From NCBI GenBank assembly GCA_016720145.1, contig JADJXV010000003.1:62001-126000 (forward strand): 64,000 bases of DNA. The letters are read 5' to 3'. The DNA is from Ignavibacteria bacterium. Its GTDB lineage: Bacteria; Bacteroidota; Ignavibacteria; Kapaibacteriales; UBA961. Made by a program: the position numbers and the translations under genes. Under the pieces are notes generated by a model. The model made no database searches. It had not been told where the DNA came from and was given only the letters and a program-made list of their open reading frames with translations. Shown one piece after another: positions 18,232 through 26,849 of the stretch. Positions within the stretch are counted from its first letter, which is position 1; every line of letters begins with the position of its first letter.

Positions 18232-19302
18232 TTATTTTTTTGATGCTTTTTCGCTAGGAGGTTCGTTTGTCTGTGGAATAGATGGTATGATGTTCAGCAC
18301 TTTTTTCACATCAGCTTCGAGTGCAGCGAACATCACCGGCGTGTCCTGTAGCATTTTTCGTAAGCCGTCTCTACCTTGTACTCTTTCTTCTTTGTAGGTC
18401 AGCCAAGAGCCACTTTTTTGGACGATTCCGTGTTCGATAGCCACATCAAGCATATCCCCAACTTTCGAAATTCCTTCATTATAGAGAATATCAAATTCCG
18501 TTTCTTTAAACGGCGGTGCTACTTTATTTTTGACAATTTTCACTTTGACACGATTACCGACTATTTCTGTTCCTTCTTTAATGGCATCTTTTCGTCTAAT
18601 GTCAATTCTCACGGAAGCATAATACTTTAAAGCATTTCCACCGGTTGTTGTTTCAGGATTACCATAGACGACACCAATTTTACTTCGCAATTGATTGGTA
18701 AATATCACACAAGTATTCGAGCGACCGATTGCTGCATTTAATTTACGCATACCCTGGGACATGAGCCGGGCTTGTGAACCCATTTGTGCGTCGCCCATAT
18801 CACCTTCGATTTCGGCACGTGGGGTCAACGCTGCTACCGAGTCCACAATTACTACATCAATTGCATTACTTCTTACCAAAGTCTCGACTATTTCCAAAGC
18901 CTGTTCACCAAATTCTGGTTGGGACAAAAGCAAATTATTAAGATCCACACCCAAGCGCTGCGCATATTGCACATCGAGGGCATGTTCAGTATCGACAAAC
19001 GCAGCTAACCCTCCGGCTTTTTGAGCGTTTGCAATGATATGCAAACAGACGGTTGTTTTACCTGAAGACTCTGGACCATATATTTCGCATATTCTACCCT
19101 TTGGCACACCACCTATACCGAGTATAGCATCAAATGACAGCGACCCCGTCGAGATCGCATCAATTGCTACCACATTCTGATCGGAAAGGCGCATAATCGA
19201 ACCTTTGCCATATTGCTTTTCGATTTGCTCCATTGCAGTTTCAGCAGCTTTCATTTTGGCATCGCTGACTTTCATCGAACCGTTCTTTGCGTCGTTTGAC
19301 AT
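18232..19302 (-). CDS. recA: Recombinase RecA
   Basis: About 356 residues from the ATG at 19300-19302 (MSNDAKNG); the open frame begins five codons earlier. It has Walker A GPESSGKTT, the DNA-binding loop regions (ALTPRAEIEGDMGD; NQLRSKIGVVYGNPETTTGG) and the conserved start EKQYGKGSIMRL. RecA drives homologous recombination and the SOS response. recX follows on the same strand after a terminator. The 600 bp upstream contains a cobalamin riboswitch facing the other way, so the recA promoter must lie between 19303 and about 19500 or overlap that region. Confidence 0.97.
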   Translation of the reverse strand: MSNDAKNGSMKVSDAKMKAAETAMEQIEKQYGKGSIMRLSDQNVVAIDAISTGSLSFDAILGIGGVPKGRICEIYGPESSGKTTVCLHIIANAQKAGGLAAFVDTEHALDVQYAQRLGVDLNNLLLSQPEFGEQALEIVETLVRSNAIDVVIVDSVAALTPRAEIEGDMGDAQMGSQARLMSQGMRKLNAAIGRSNTCVIFTNQLRSKIGVVYGNPETTTGGNALKYYASVRIDIRRKDAIKEGTEIVGNRVKVKIVKNKVAPPFKETEFDILYNEGISKVGDMLDVAIEHGIVQKSGSWLTYKEERVQGRDGLRKMLQDTPVMFAALEADVKKVLNIIPSIPQTNEPPSEKASKK

Positions 19303-19529
19303 AATTATATCCTTCAATAAATATATAATAAATAAAAAGTTAGTTGTATTTTTTAATGCAGATGATTGTCATTGATGTGAAAATTAATACTACCAAATCT
19401 CAACCAGCGTATTGCATTAAAAAATGAAAGTCGATTGTTAAATTGTCGCCATTTCAATTTAATTCGACTCTATAATCGGCAAAATACTGATTTCGGGCTT
19501 GACAACCAATCAAAATTCTTTTACTATCG

Positions 19530-19560
19530 TTTGGTACTCTTCAAAATTCATGTATTTTTG
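19530..19560 (+). promoter_or_regulatory. Bacteroidota-type promoter for the B12 riboswitch RNA
   Basis: TTTG at 19530-19533 and TATTTTTG at 19553-19560 are separated by exactly 19 nt, the consensus spacing of the -33/-7 promoters of Bacteroidota. Transcription would start near 19567, immediately before the riboswitch. Confidence 0.75.
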
Positions 19561-19570
19561 TCGAACGTTT

Positions 19571-19746
19571 ATTGCAAGATGCCTCTACTTCACGAAGCAG
19601 AAGAGAATAGGGAATCCCGTGTAATTCGGGAACGGTTGCGCCGCTGTAACGGGATACAACTCTTTCAATATCAAGCCACTACTTACCAGAGTGGGAAGGC
19701 ACGAAAGACGAGGACGACCCCCGAAGTCAGAAGACCTGCCTGCAAT
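19571..19746 (+). promoter_or_regulatory. Cobalamin (adenosylcobalamin-class) riboswitch
   Basis: The conserved core reads in order: GGGAATCCCGTG, then GGTTGCGCCGCTGTAACGGG, AAGCCACT, GTGGGAAGGC and the B12-box-like AAGTCAGAAGACCTGCC at 19724-19740. A P1 helix is formed by ATTGCA (19571-19576) and TGCAAT (19741-19746). It precedes the BtuG-like gene by about 165 nt, so B12 should control that gene. A hairpin at 19864-19883 followed by a U-rich stretch could act in the expression platform, though no start-site sequestering helix is obvious. Confidence 0.93.
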
Positions 19747-19845
19747 ACTCATCGTTACTTTATCATAAAGTTCATTCGCGCAAACGAATGTGATGAGGAA
19801 ATGCCCATCTGACTTTCGAACCTGCATTTCCCCATTTCATAGTGC

Positions 19846-19883
19846 AAAATTACTGTTGCCTACTGACAACTGTCTGTCAGTTG
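19846..19883 (-). promoter_or_regulatory. Palindromic operator with leftward -7 box, copy 1
   Basis: ACTGACA-ACTGTC-TGTCAGT (19864-19883) is an inverted repeat. Ten nt to its left lies CAAAATTA (19847-19854), which is TAATTTTG on the minus strand, a -7 promoter box. The same two elements at the same 10-nt spacing precede the VOC gene at 25.56 kb. Read leftward, the transcript would be antisense to the cobalamin riboswitch and run towards recA. On the plus strand the hairpin plus U-rich sequence could instead be a terminator. Confidence 0.45.
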
Positions 19884-19912
19884 GGTTTTATTTATTTTTT
19901 CTGGGATAATTT

Positions 19913-21263
19913 ATGTTCTCATCTACCCTTTTGCGACCTTTTATTGGCGCAGTCAGTATTCTATTTATGGCATTAGCCACCTACTCAAGTGGTCAGTCCA
20001 TTGTCAAGGTTGGTATGCAACCTCTTGCTATAATTCAGGTTGGAAGCAATGCACACGTCTTTTGCAATGGCTTTGATAAGAATTTTAACTCTATTTATGA
20101 ACCGGATAGCGGTGAAATTGCTGCGTCGTGGTGGGTAATTGATACACAAACGCGGTCGGTACTCATGCATCGGGAATTTACCGATCGGTATTTACCGTTT
20201 CCATTCCGAATTGATCATGATAAATCAAAAGAAGCTTTTTTATTCCTAATGGGAACAGATTAAGTGCTTTTTTAATTCAATCTCAAGAACTCTTCAAAGA
20301 TTCTTTTGTGGTTGTACCTGATTCTATCGGGTTAATATATGCCGTAAGTCTGAATTCTGATAATGAAATGGCACTTTCATGTAGAAAAAATTTTGATAAA
20401 TCCGGTACATTAGTTTTTGCAGATCATGGTGAAATTATGGGTACTATTAGTACAAATGTGAACCCCCAACAATCAGAATGGTGTGAAATTACTTCAAATA
20501 AAGATCAAATACTTGTGACACTCAATGAAGGTGGATTTGGTTCTAATAATTCAATTTTACAACTTGTCTCAAATCTGGATTCAATTCCTGATAATATACA
20601 ACTCGGTGACGGAGGTAACCATATTTTCTATCCTGCTAATGGATATGATTATGTATTTGTAACTGTTACGGGTTCGCATAAAGTCGTTGTCGTAGATTTG
20701 CTCAAAAAAAAGATAATGCAGACTTTTACAACCAATACTTCTGGCTATAATGGTCCTCGAGAGTCGGTACTATTAGGTAAGAATCTCTTTGTAACTACTT
20801 ATAATAGTAGTATTCTAGAAATTAACAGTGAAACCGGCACACTCATCGCAACACTCAATTCCAAAGGTAAACCCGAAGGACTGACCGTCATTAATGGAAA
20901 ATTATGGGTTGCAAATGCCTTTGGATCAGGTAGTTATACTCCCGATAGCACAGTTGCAATCTTTGAATCACCCTCGCAGTAGAAGAATATTATACAGAGA
21001 ATAAAAACATTGCCTATCCGAATCCTACCGGTAATTCAACGACTATTTCAACGACGTTTTCGGGAAAAGCAAATGCGCCTGTCACAATTGAACTCTACTC
21101 TATTTCAGGAACGAAACTATTATCTACTTCAACGACTTCCGGTAGTAGTGGTGAGGTGAATTACTCGCTTTCGCTCAATGATATTTCGACTGGAACGTAT
21201 TATGTGCGGGTAATTTCCGGGACGTTGGTGCAGGTGTCTCGATTGGTGAGGGTTTCGCAATAA
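19913..21263 (+). CDS. BtuG-like beta-propeller (DUF5074 type) with T9SS sorting domain, frameshifted
   Basis: Three reading frames join into one protein. The first (19913-20263) carries a signal peptide ending YSSGQ and the first blades. The second continues as FFIPNGNRLSAFLIQSQELF through 20982 (LNEGGFGSNNS, HKVVVVDLLKKKI, GKPEGLTVINGKLWVANA). The third gives a T9SS tail starting AYPNPTGNS and ending VSRLVRVSQ with the stop at 21261-21263. The first shift lies in the run of six T's near 20240 and the second near 20975. The repeats resemble the seven-bladed propeller of BtuG, the surface B12-binding protein of Bacteroides, and the gene follows a cobalamin riboswitch. A role in capturing B12 at the cell surface is therefore likely but unproven. 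The T9SS tail would replace BtuG's lipid anchor. Whether the breaks are real is unknown. Confidence 0.72.
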
Positions 21264-21265
21264 CT

Positions 21266-21394
21266 AACCCAAAAACCGAGGGCATCGCTTCTAAGAACAT
21301 GCATTTACTAAAGAAGCGATACTCTCGGGTAAACCCAAAAACCGAGGGCATCGCTTATAAGAATGTTCTATTTTATTAGAAGCGATATTCTCGG
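21266..21394. repeat. Tandem pair of long imperfect hairpins
   Basis: Two copies of about 64 bp (21266-21330, 21332-21394) share AACCCAAAAACCGAGGGCATC. In each, CCGAG-GGC-ATCGCTT pairs with AAGCGAT-AYT-CTCGG downstream, giving a stem of up to 15 bp with one C-A mismatch. The copies differ in the loop and at one stem base, where G-C becomes G-U, so pairing is preserved. There is no U run, so a simple terminator is unlikely. Confidence 0.85.
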
Positions 21395-21510
21395 AATATC
21401 GGAAAAGACATCAAATTGTTGATTACTGAAAAATAACTTGCAAAAGAGGAATTAGTTTGGCAATTTGTCGGTTGATGTTTTTAATTATTGGTGAATGTGA
21501 GCACTTAAAA

Positions 21511-23646
21511 ATGACCAAATCAGTACCTACTCCTAAAATGCTACCCAAAACAGATCTTTTTTTTAATCGCGAACTTAGCTGGTTGCAATTCAATCAGCGA
21601 GTACTCGAAGAAGCAGAAGATAAATCCAATCCTCTCCTCGAACGCCTAAAATTTATTTCAATATTCAGTTCGAATCTTGATGAATTTTTCATGGTACGTG
21701 TCGCAGGAATTAAAGAACAAATCGAATCCGGAATTATCGAACCCTCCAGCGACGGCAAAACGCCCGAGCAACAGCTAAGTTCAATCCGTAAAGAACTCTT
21801 AGCGCTCGTCTCCAGACAAACTTCTGTCCTCATGAAAGAAGTGCTCCCGGCAATGGAACTTGAAGGGATCACCCTTCATTCTTTTGCAAAGCTCACCCAA
21901 CGTGAAAAGGAATTTCTGCATAATTACTTTATTGATGATGTGTTACCCGTGCTGACTCCCCTCGCGCTCGACACTGCACATCCCTTTCCCAGACTTATTA
22001 ATCGTAGCTTGAATCTCGCGTTTGTACTCCGGGACTATACGCTTGACAAGTCCGAACGTAAAATCGCCGTCCTACAGCTGCCACCGGTTCTGCCACGTTT
22101 TGTTCCCTTCCGACGAGCTTCCGGACACAATTTTGTCCTTCTCGAACAAATCATACAAGCACATGCCGAAACTCTTTTTCCCGGTCTGACAGTTGAAGAC
22201 TCGTATCCGTTCCGCGTAACTCGTGATGCAGATATTGAAATCGCAGATGACGAAGCAAGTGATTTGATCACGGAAGTCGAAGAACAAGTCAGACTTAGAC
22301 GTTGGGGTACCGCTGCAGTCCGCCTTGAAATCGAGGAAGAAACGCCAGAATATCTTGTTAATTTACTCATGAATTCCCTGGAACTCGAGCATGCCGATGT
22401 CTATGAAAATAATCGCCCGCTGAATCTACCCGATTTTTTAGAATTGCTAAAAATTGACCGACGTGATTTAAAAGATATTCCGTTCAATTCTCGTAAGTTA
22501 CCTGAATTTGAAGATTCGGGTGAGGATATGTTTGAGGCAATTCGTAAGCGCGATATTATGGTGCATCATCCCTTCGATTCCTTCACCAATAGTGTCGTCA
22601 AATTCCTTCAAGCAGCTGCCGAAGACCCAAAAGTCCTCGCCATTAAAATTACTCTCTACCGCGCAGGACGATCTTCGCCTGTGATCGAAGCACTGAAGCA
22701 GGCAGCCGAAAAAGGCAAACAAATTACAGCATTTGTGGAATTGAAAGCTCGATTTGATGAAGAAAATAACATCTTGTGGGCTCGTGAGTTAGAACAAGAA
22801 GGCGTACACGTAGTCTATGGAATACTCGGTCTGAAAACTCACACTAAAATTGCTATGGTTGTTCGTAAAGAACGCACACGTCTGCGGACATATCTCCATC
22901 TTGCAACCGGGAATTACAGTCTTTTGTCCTCACGTCTCTATACCGACATCGGAATATTTACTGCACGTGAAGAATTTGCCAATGATGCAATTCATTTGTT
23001 CAATTCTCTTACCGGCTATTCACATTATTCCGATTGGCAAGAATTTACGGTAGCGCCGGGTAATTTAAAGCAGAAAATACTAGCGCTCATCAAGCGCGAA
23101 GCCGAACTCCATACAGCACAAAAGCCGGGACGGATAGTAGCTAAAATGAATGCGCTAGTCGATGAAGATGTGATCCGTGAGCTATATAAAGCAGCGCAAA
23201 AAGGCGTTACAATTCAACTACTTGTGCGTGGAGTCTGCTGCCTGCGCCCGGGAATTAAAGGTGTAAGCGGGACTATCGAAGTGCGTAGTATTTTGGGTAG
23301 ATTTTTAGAACATAGCAGGATATTTTACTTTGCCAATGGCGGTGAACCTGAATACTATCTGGCGAGTGCCGACTGGATGCCTCGAAATTTTGAAAGACGA
23401 GTGGAATTGATGTTCCCTGCGTATGAACCACGCATCTGCGCCACTATCGAACACATTCTTGTCAATTACTGGCAGGATAATACCAAGGCGCATGTACTGC
23501 TTCCCGACGGTAGGTATCGCCGTCTTACTCCACAGAAGAACGAAGAAAAATTCACTGCACAGCATTTCTTCCTCGATGAAATACGGACAGGTAGCCGTAA
23601 ATCTATCGCAAAAATGAAACGACTCAATCCTTCAACAGAAAAATAA
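21511..23646 (+). CDS. ppk1: Polyphosphate kinase 1
   Basis: About 711 residues from the ATG at 21511 (MTKSVPTPKMLPKTDLFFN); the open frame extends upstream to 21457 without a better start. The N-terminal domain (FFNRELSWLQFNQRVLEEA) is diagnostic of PPK1. The catalytic domains carry GLKTHTKIAMVVRKE, with the phosphorylated histidine, and the second active-site histidine in GRFLEHSRIFYF. The enzyme reversibly polymerises the gamma phosphate of ATP into polyphosphate at the inner membrane. It is followed after 6 bp by a LolC/E-type permease gene, probably cotranscribed. Confidence 0.95.
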   Translation: MTKSVPTPKMLPKTDLFFNRELSWLQFNQRVLEEAEDKSNPLLERLKFISIFSSNLDEFFMVRVAGIKEQIESGIIEPSSDGKTPEQQLSSIRKELLALVSRQTSVLMKEVLPAMELEGITLHSFAKLTQREKEFLHNYFIDDVLPVLTPLALDTAHPFPRLINRSLNLAFVLRDYTLDKSERKIAVLQLPPVLPRFVPFRRASGHNFVLLEQIIQAHAETLFPGLTVEDSYPFRVTRDADIEIADDEASDLITEVEEQVRLRRWGTAAVRLEIEEETPEYLVNLLMNSLELEHADVYENNRPLNLPDFLELLKIDRRDLKDIPFNSRKLPEFEDSGEDMFEAIRKRDIMVHHPFDSFTNSVVKFLQAAAEDPKVLAIKITLYRAGRSSPVIEALKQAAEKGKQITAFVELKARFDEENNILWARELEQEGVHVVYGILGLKTHTKIAMVVRKERTRLRTYLHLATGNYSLLSSRLYTDIGIFTAREEFANDAIHLFNSLTGYSHYSDWQEFTVAPGNLKQKILALIKREAELHTAQKPGRIVAKMNALVDEDVIRELYKAAQKGVTIQLLVRGVCCLRPGIKGVSGTIEVRSILGRFLEHSRIFYFANGGEPEYYLASADWMPRNFERRVELMFPAYEPRICATIEHILVNYWQDNTKAHVLLPDGRYRRLTPQKNEEKFTAQHFFLDEIRTGSRKSIAKMKRLNPSTEK

Positions 23647-23652
23647 ACGTCC

Positions 23653-24870
23653 ATGAATTTACCCTTACGCTTCGCATTCAGGTATTTAAAGACTTCTCGT
23701 AAGAATGTAAATTTTATTTCTATTATTTCAGCTATCTCCTTGCTTGGTATAGCCGTTGGCGTGGCGTCCCTAATATGCGTCATGTCCATTTTTAACGGTT
23801 TCCGTGACTTACTCCAATCGATGCTCATCGGATATGATCCGCATATCCGTGTTACTGCTCCCGCTACACGTAGTAATTCTTCCCTGCTCACTCTCATCCG
23901 CAATCAACCTGACGTCAAAGCTGCTTCGGATGTGGTTCAAGGTCGCGTCATAGTCATCAAAGGTGGGAATTCTCAAGTATTTATGCTCAATGGGGTGAAA
24001 AGCGATGAAATCGACGGCGTTTCCGGGGTGAAAGATGCTATGTCATTCGGTAAATTCGAGATACGAATGATTGATAATTTTTATCATGTCGTTATAGGTA
24101 CCGGCGTCGCCGACAAACTCCGTGCCATGCCCGGCGATACTCTCACACTGCTTTCACCCTCAGAAATAGAATCTGCGGCTGTGGGATTTTATCGCCCCAA
24201 AGGACTATCTGCAATCGTTGCCGGCGTCTTTCAGTCAAATGCTAAAGAGTATGATCAGTTCTATTTATACGGTTCGCAAGAGCTCGGTCACAAACTCTTC
24301 GCTCCCAAAAAGATCTTTATCGATATCCGCTTGCATGACTTACAGAATGTACAATCCACCGCTCAAAACCTCACTTCCATCCTACCGACAGGCGTACAGG
24401 TCGAGACGTGGTTTGACCTACACAAAGAACTCTACGGTATCATGCAATTCGAACGATTAGTGTCCTTCAGCATTATCAGCATTATCGTGTTAGTCGCTGT
24501 TTTTAATATACTTGCATCACTCTCTATGTCGGTCGTACAGAAGCAGCGCGACATCGCTCTCCTCAAAGCCATCGGTGCAAGGAACCGATTAATCCGTAAT
24601 ATTTTCCTTGCCGAAGGAGTGATTATCGGACTCATCGCTGTCACAGCAGGCGTGGCACTTGGTCTCGGTCTGTGCCTCGGTCAGCAAGAGTTTGGTTGGT
24701 TCGGCTTGGACCGCTCGAAGTATATTATCTCAGCAATTCCTGTATCTGTCTATTCCGGTGATGTGATTGTCGTATGCGTACTTGCCTTACTCCTTTGCTT
24801 CGGAGCTACGATATATCCTGCACATAGGGCAGCAACAACCTTGATTTCAAGAGCGTTACGCGAACAATAA
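23653..24870 (+). CDS. LolC/LolE-type lipoprotein-releasing permease
   Basis: 405 residues with the FtsX-like layout. There is one N-terminal transmembrane helix (FISIISAISLLGIAVGVASLI), a large periplasmic MacB-PCD domain (about 60-260) and three C-terminal transmembrane helices, with VQKQRDIALLKAIGA, the conserved coupling region, between the first two. The family extracts lipoproteins from the inner membrane for transfer to LolA. The matching LolD-like ATPase in this window is at 31.3 kb, not adjacent. The gene ends before a strong terminator. Confidence 0.88.
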   Translation: MNLPLRFAFRYLKTSRKNVNFISIISAISLLGIAVGVASLICVMSIFNGFRDLLQSMLIGYDPHIRVTAPATRSNSSLLTLIRNQPDVKAASDVVQGRVIVIKGGNSQVFMLNGVKSDEIDGVSGVKDAMSFGKFEIRMIDNFYHVVIGTGVADKLRAMPGDTLTLLSPSEIESAAVGFYRPKGLSAIVAGVFQSNAKEYDQFYLYGSQELGHKLFAPKKIFIDIRLHDLQNVQSTAQNLTSILPTGVQVETWFDLHKELYGIMQFERLVSFSIISIIVLVAVFNILASLSMSVVQKQRDIALLKAIGARNRLIRNIFLAEGVIIGLIAVTAGVALGLGLCLGQQEFGWFGLDRSKYIISAIPVSVYSGDVIVVCVLALLLCFGATIYPAHRAATTLISRALREQ

Positions 24871-24890
24871 ACCTATTATGAAAAAAATAG

Positions 24891-24930
24891 AAAAGCGCAA
24901 TCATACATCATGATTGCGCTTTTTTTTCAT
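24891..24930 (+). terminator. Intrinsic terminator after the LolC/E gene
   Basis: AAAAGCGCAATCAT pairs perfectly with ATGATTGCGCTTTT over a 5-nt loop, followed by a T run. It closes the ppk1-permease operon. The next 200 bp (24931-25133) hold nothing I recognise. Confidence 0.93.
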
Positions 24931-25133
24931 CATCCGATGATTGCAGCCGATCGGAATCAGATGGGGGGTAAATTTTTGACACTTTAAACTAAAATCTTAT
25001 TTTCGGTAACCTGAAGCTTTCTGCCAACTAATAATCTATCAATGACATCATATCTATTGTCGAAGAAACTAAGATACCATAATTAGTTATATACTATATG
25101 ATTAACTTCATATCTGTATTATAGTTTTATAAA

Positions 25134-25502
25134 TTAATGCTGTGAATGGAGAGCAACTCTGCCGCCTTCGCTGTCCATGAATGCTGCCATGTAGCCAATT
25201 TCCTCGTTGATGAGTGTTTTAGGCATGACGACGTTACCACCGTTTGGCTCAACCCTTCCGAGAATATCAGTTAAATCTTCACCTGCATTCAAGTAAACCA
25301 TTGTTCCTGTAGCACTTGGCGCACATCCTTCACCGGCTACTATTGCTCCTCCTACTCCTTTGTCTTCACTAGGTAAGAACGCCATTTTATAGCCACCCAT
25401 ATCGGTTGTATATAGTTCTGTAGCTAAAATTGCAGAATAGAATTTCACTGCACGGTCAAAATCGGTTGCAGGAATTTCGAACCAGTTGATCGCATTTCTC
25501 AT
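25134..25502 (-). CDS. VOC family (glyoxalase/bleomycin-resistance fold) protein
   Basis: 122 residues with the paired beta-alpha-beta-beta-beta repeats of the family. NWFEIPATDFDRAVKFYSAIL is the typical first helix and strand, and IGYMAAFMDSEGGRVALHS is the last strand with the metal-ligand-like Glu. It resembles the short YdeM/PhnB-type members of unknown substrate. The 5' region contains a 9-bp stem hairpin, a -7 box and a palindromic operator. Confidence 0.85.
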   Translation of the reverse strand: MRNAINWFEIPATDFDRAVKFYSAILATELYTTDMGGYKMAFLPSEDKGVGGAIVAGEGCAPSATGTMVYLNAGEDLTDILGRVEPNGGNVVMPKTLINEEIGYMAAFMDSEGGRVALHSQH

Positions 25503-25531
25503 GAGATTACTCCAAAATAGTATGTAAATTT

Positions 25532-25600
25532 CACCAAAAGCACCTTGCTTTTGGCTACAATTGCAAAATTACTAATCCTAACTGACAACAGTCTGTCAGG
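25532..25600 (-). promoter_or_regulatory. VOC gene promoter with palindromic operator, copy 2, and leader hairpin
   Basis: From right to left: an operator, CTGACA-ACAGTC-TGTCAG (25582-25599), then a -7 box TAATTTTG (minus, 25571-25564), then a leader hairpin in which CCAAAAGCA (25534-25542) pairs with TGCTTTTGG (25546-25554). The operator-to-box spacing of 10 nt equals that of the copy at 19.85 kb. The box matches the Bacteroidota consensus. A repressor binding here would block the -33 region. Confidence 0.6.
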
Positions 25601-25660
25601 AGTGTTTTTTCACGAAAATTTAACATTTAATGTTGGTTTAGCGGCTGGTCTGAGAGGTAA

Positions 25661-26608
25661 TTACGAATATTTATCGACAACTTTTTGCGCTCCTTCAATA
25701 AGTATTCCTGACAATTCCTGAGGATGAATGACGGTCACCTTCTCTGCAAAAGATAGTACCCAACGTGCAATCCACTCGAGCGACGGCACAAGAAACGTCA
25801 TCATTACTCCATCTTCATTTTCGATTTCCTCGACTAATCCATAATAGTATTTGGATGTAGCGAATCGTGCATAGCTCTTGGGAAAGTGCAGCTTCACTTC
25901 AATAGGATGTTCCAATCTCAATTCTTGCCTAATAAAATTCTTAATTGAAAAGTCCGGGCGAACGGCAAACGTATCCGGTAGCTTTTCCAACGTTTGAATA
26001 CGATCTACTCTAAAATCACGTAAGTCAAGGCGCAAGCGGCAATACCCCACCAAATGCCAATGATCGCCGTAATACATGAGACCAAGCGGCTCCACATCTC
26101 GGATAGTTGTGTCATTGTTAGACTGAGCATGATATCCAATTTTAAGTACAAACCGATGGACCACTGCATGTTGAATATCATTGAGAATATCGTTGCTTAG
26201 ATTATTGGAAAGCCATGGTGAGCGAGCCTGAATTGAAACTGATTCCTGAAGTTTTTCTAAGTATATTTTTTTATCTCGTGGCAGAATTGCACGAATTTTC
26301 AAGAGAGCTGAAATTGTTTGCTTTTGCAATGCCTCATCAGTGGTTTGCTTGAGAAATTCTCCACCTAGAAATAATGCGCTTGCCTCTTCCTCAGTGAACA
26401 TGACAGGCGGTAAATGATAACCTGAAGCGAGGGAATACCCTACTCCTGCCTCTGCTGCTATTGGTACACCTGCCTCTTCTAATGCTCTGAAATCTCTGTA
26501 GATAGTCCGGACGCTTACATCAAAATGTTCGGCTAAGTCTTCTGCTCGGATCACTTTTTTCGTATGTAATTGAAGCACAATTCCAAAATATCGAATTAAT
26601 TTGCTCAT
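25661..26608 (-). CDS. YafY/DeoR-type HTH regulator with WYL domain
   Basis: 315 residues. An N-terminal winged helix (VIRAEDLAEHFDVSVRTIYRDFRAL, DeoR-like) is followed by a WYL domain around residues 145-230 (GLMYYGDHWHLVGYCRLRLDLRDFRVDRI) and a C-terminal extension (ATSKYYYGLVEEIENEDG ... VPSLEWIARWVLS). WYL domains often bind nucleotides, nucleic acids or small ligands. The usual pairing of such regulators is with a neighbouring small enzyme, here perhaps the VOC gene 158 bp downstream. Confidence 0.88.
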   Translation of the reverse strand: MSKLIRYFGIVLQLHTKKVIRAEDLAEHFDVSVRTIYRDFRALEEAGVPIAAEAGVGYSLASGYHLPPVMFTEEEASALFLGGEFLKQTTDEALQKQTISALLKIRAILPRDKKIYLEKLQESVSIQARSPWLSNNLSNDILNDIQHAVVHRFVLKIGYHAQSNNDTTIRDVEPLGLMYYGDHWHLVGYCRLRLDLRDFRVDRIQTLEKLPDTFAVRPDFSIKNFIRQELRLEHPIEVKLHFPKSYARFATSKYYYGLVEEIENEDGVMMTFLVPSLEWIARWVLSFAEKVTVIHPQELSGILIEGAQKVVDKYS

Positions 26609-26798
26609 AGAGGATTTGAGTGATTGAATATGATCGTAGGTCTATGTTTGATAAAGATTTTTCTGAACAAAAATATGATAATTTCAGTCGATGAATGATG
26701 GTAAGCATCAACCAAATTGATGATTTGAATCGTTTACTTTCGGAGGATACAATGCTGTCAAGTATTTAGCCAAGTAATTATTTACGGATAGATTTTCG

Positions 26799-26807
26799 TA
26801 CTTTTGC
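26799..26807 (+). promoter_or_regulatory. -7 promoter box upstream of esterase gene
   Basis: TACTTTTGC matches TAnnTTTGC and lies about 43 bp before the esterase start. No clear TTTG sits 19 nt upstream, so the -33 element is weak. The rest of 26609-26849 shows nothing else. Confidence 0.45.
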
Positions 26808-26849
26808 ATTCAAAATTGTCGTAAATTTTTCTATCTGTTCTAAGAATTC

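Noticed and set aside
19585..19827. 80-codon minus-strand open frame
   Set aside because: It is antisense to the cobalamin riboswitch, with no homologous-looking domains.
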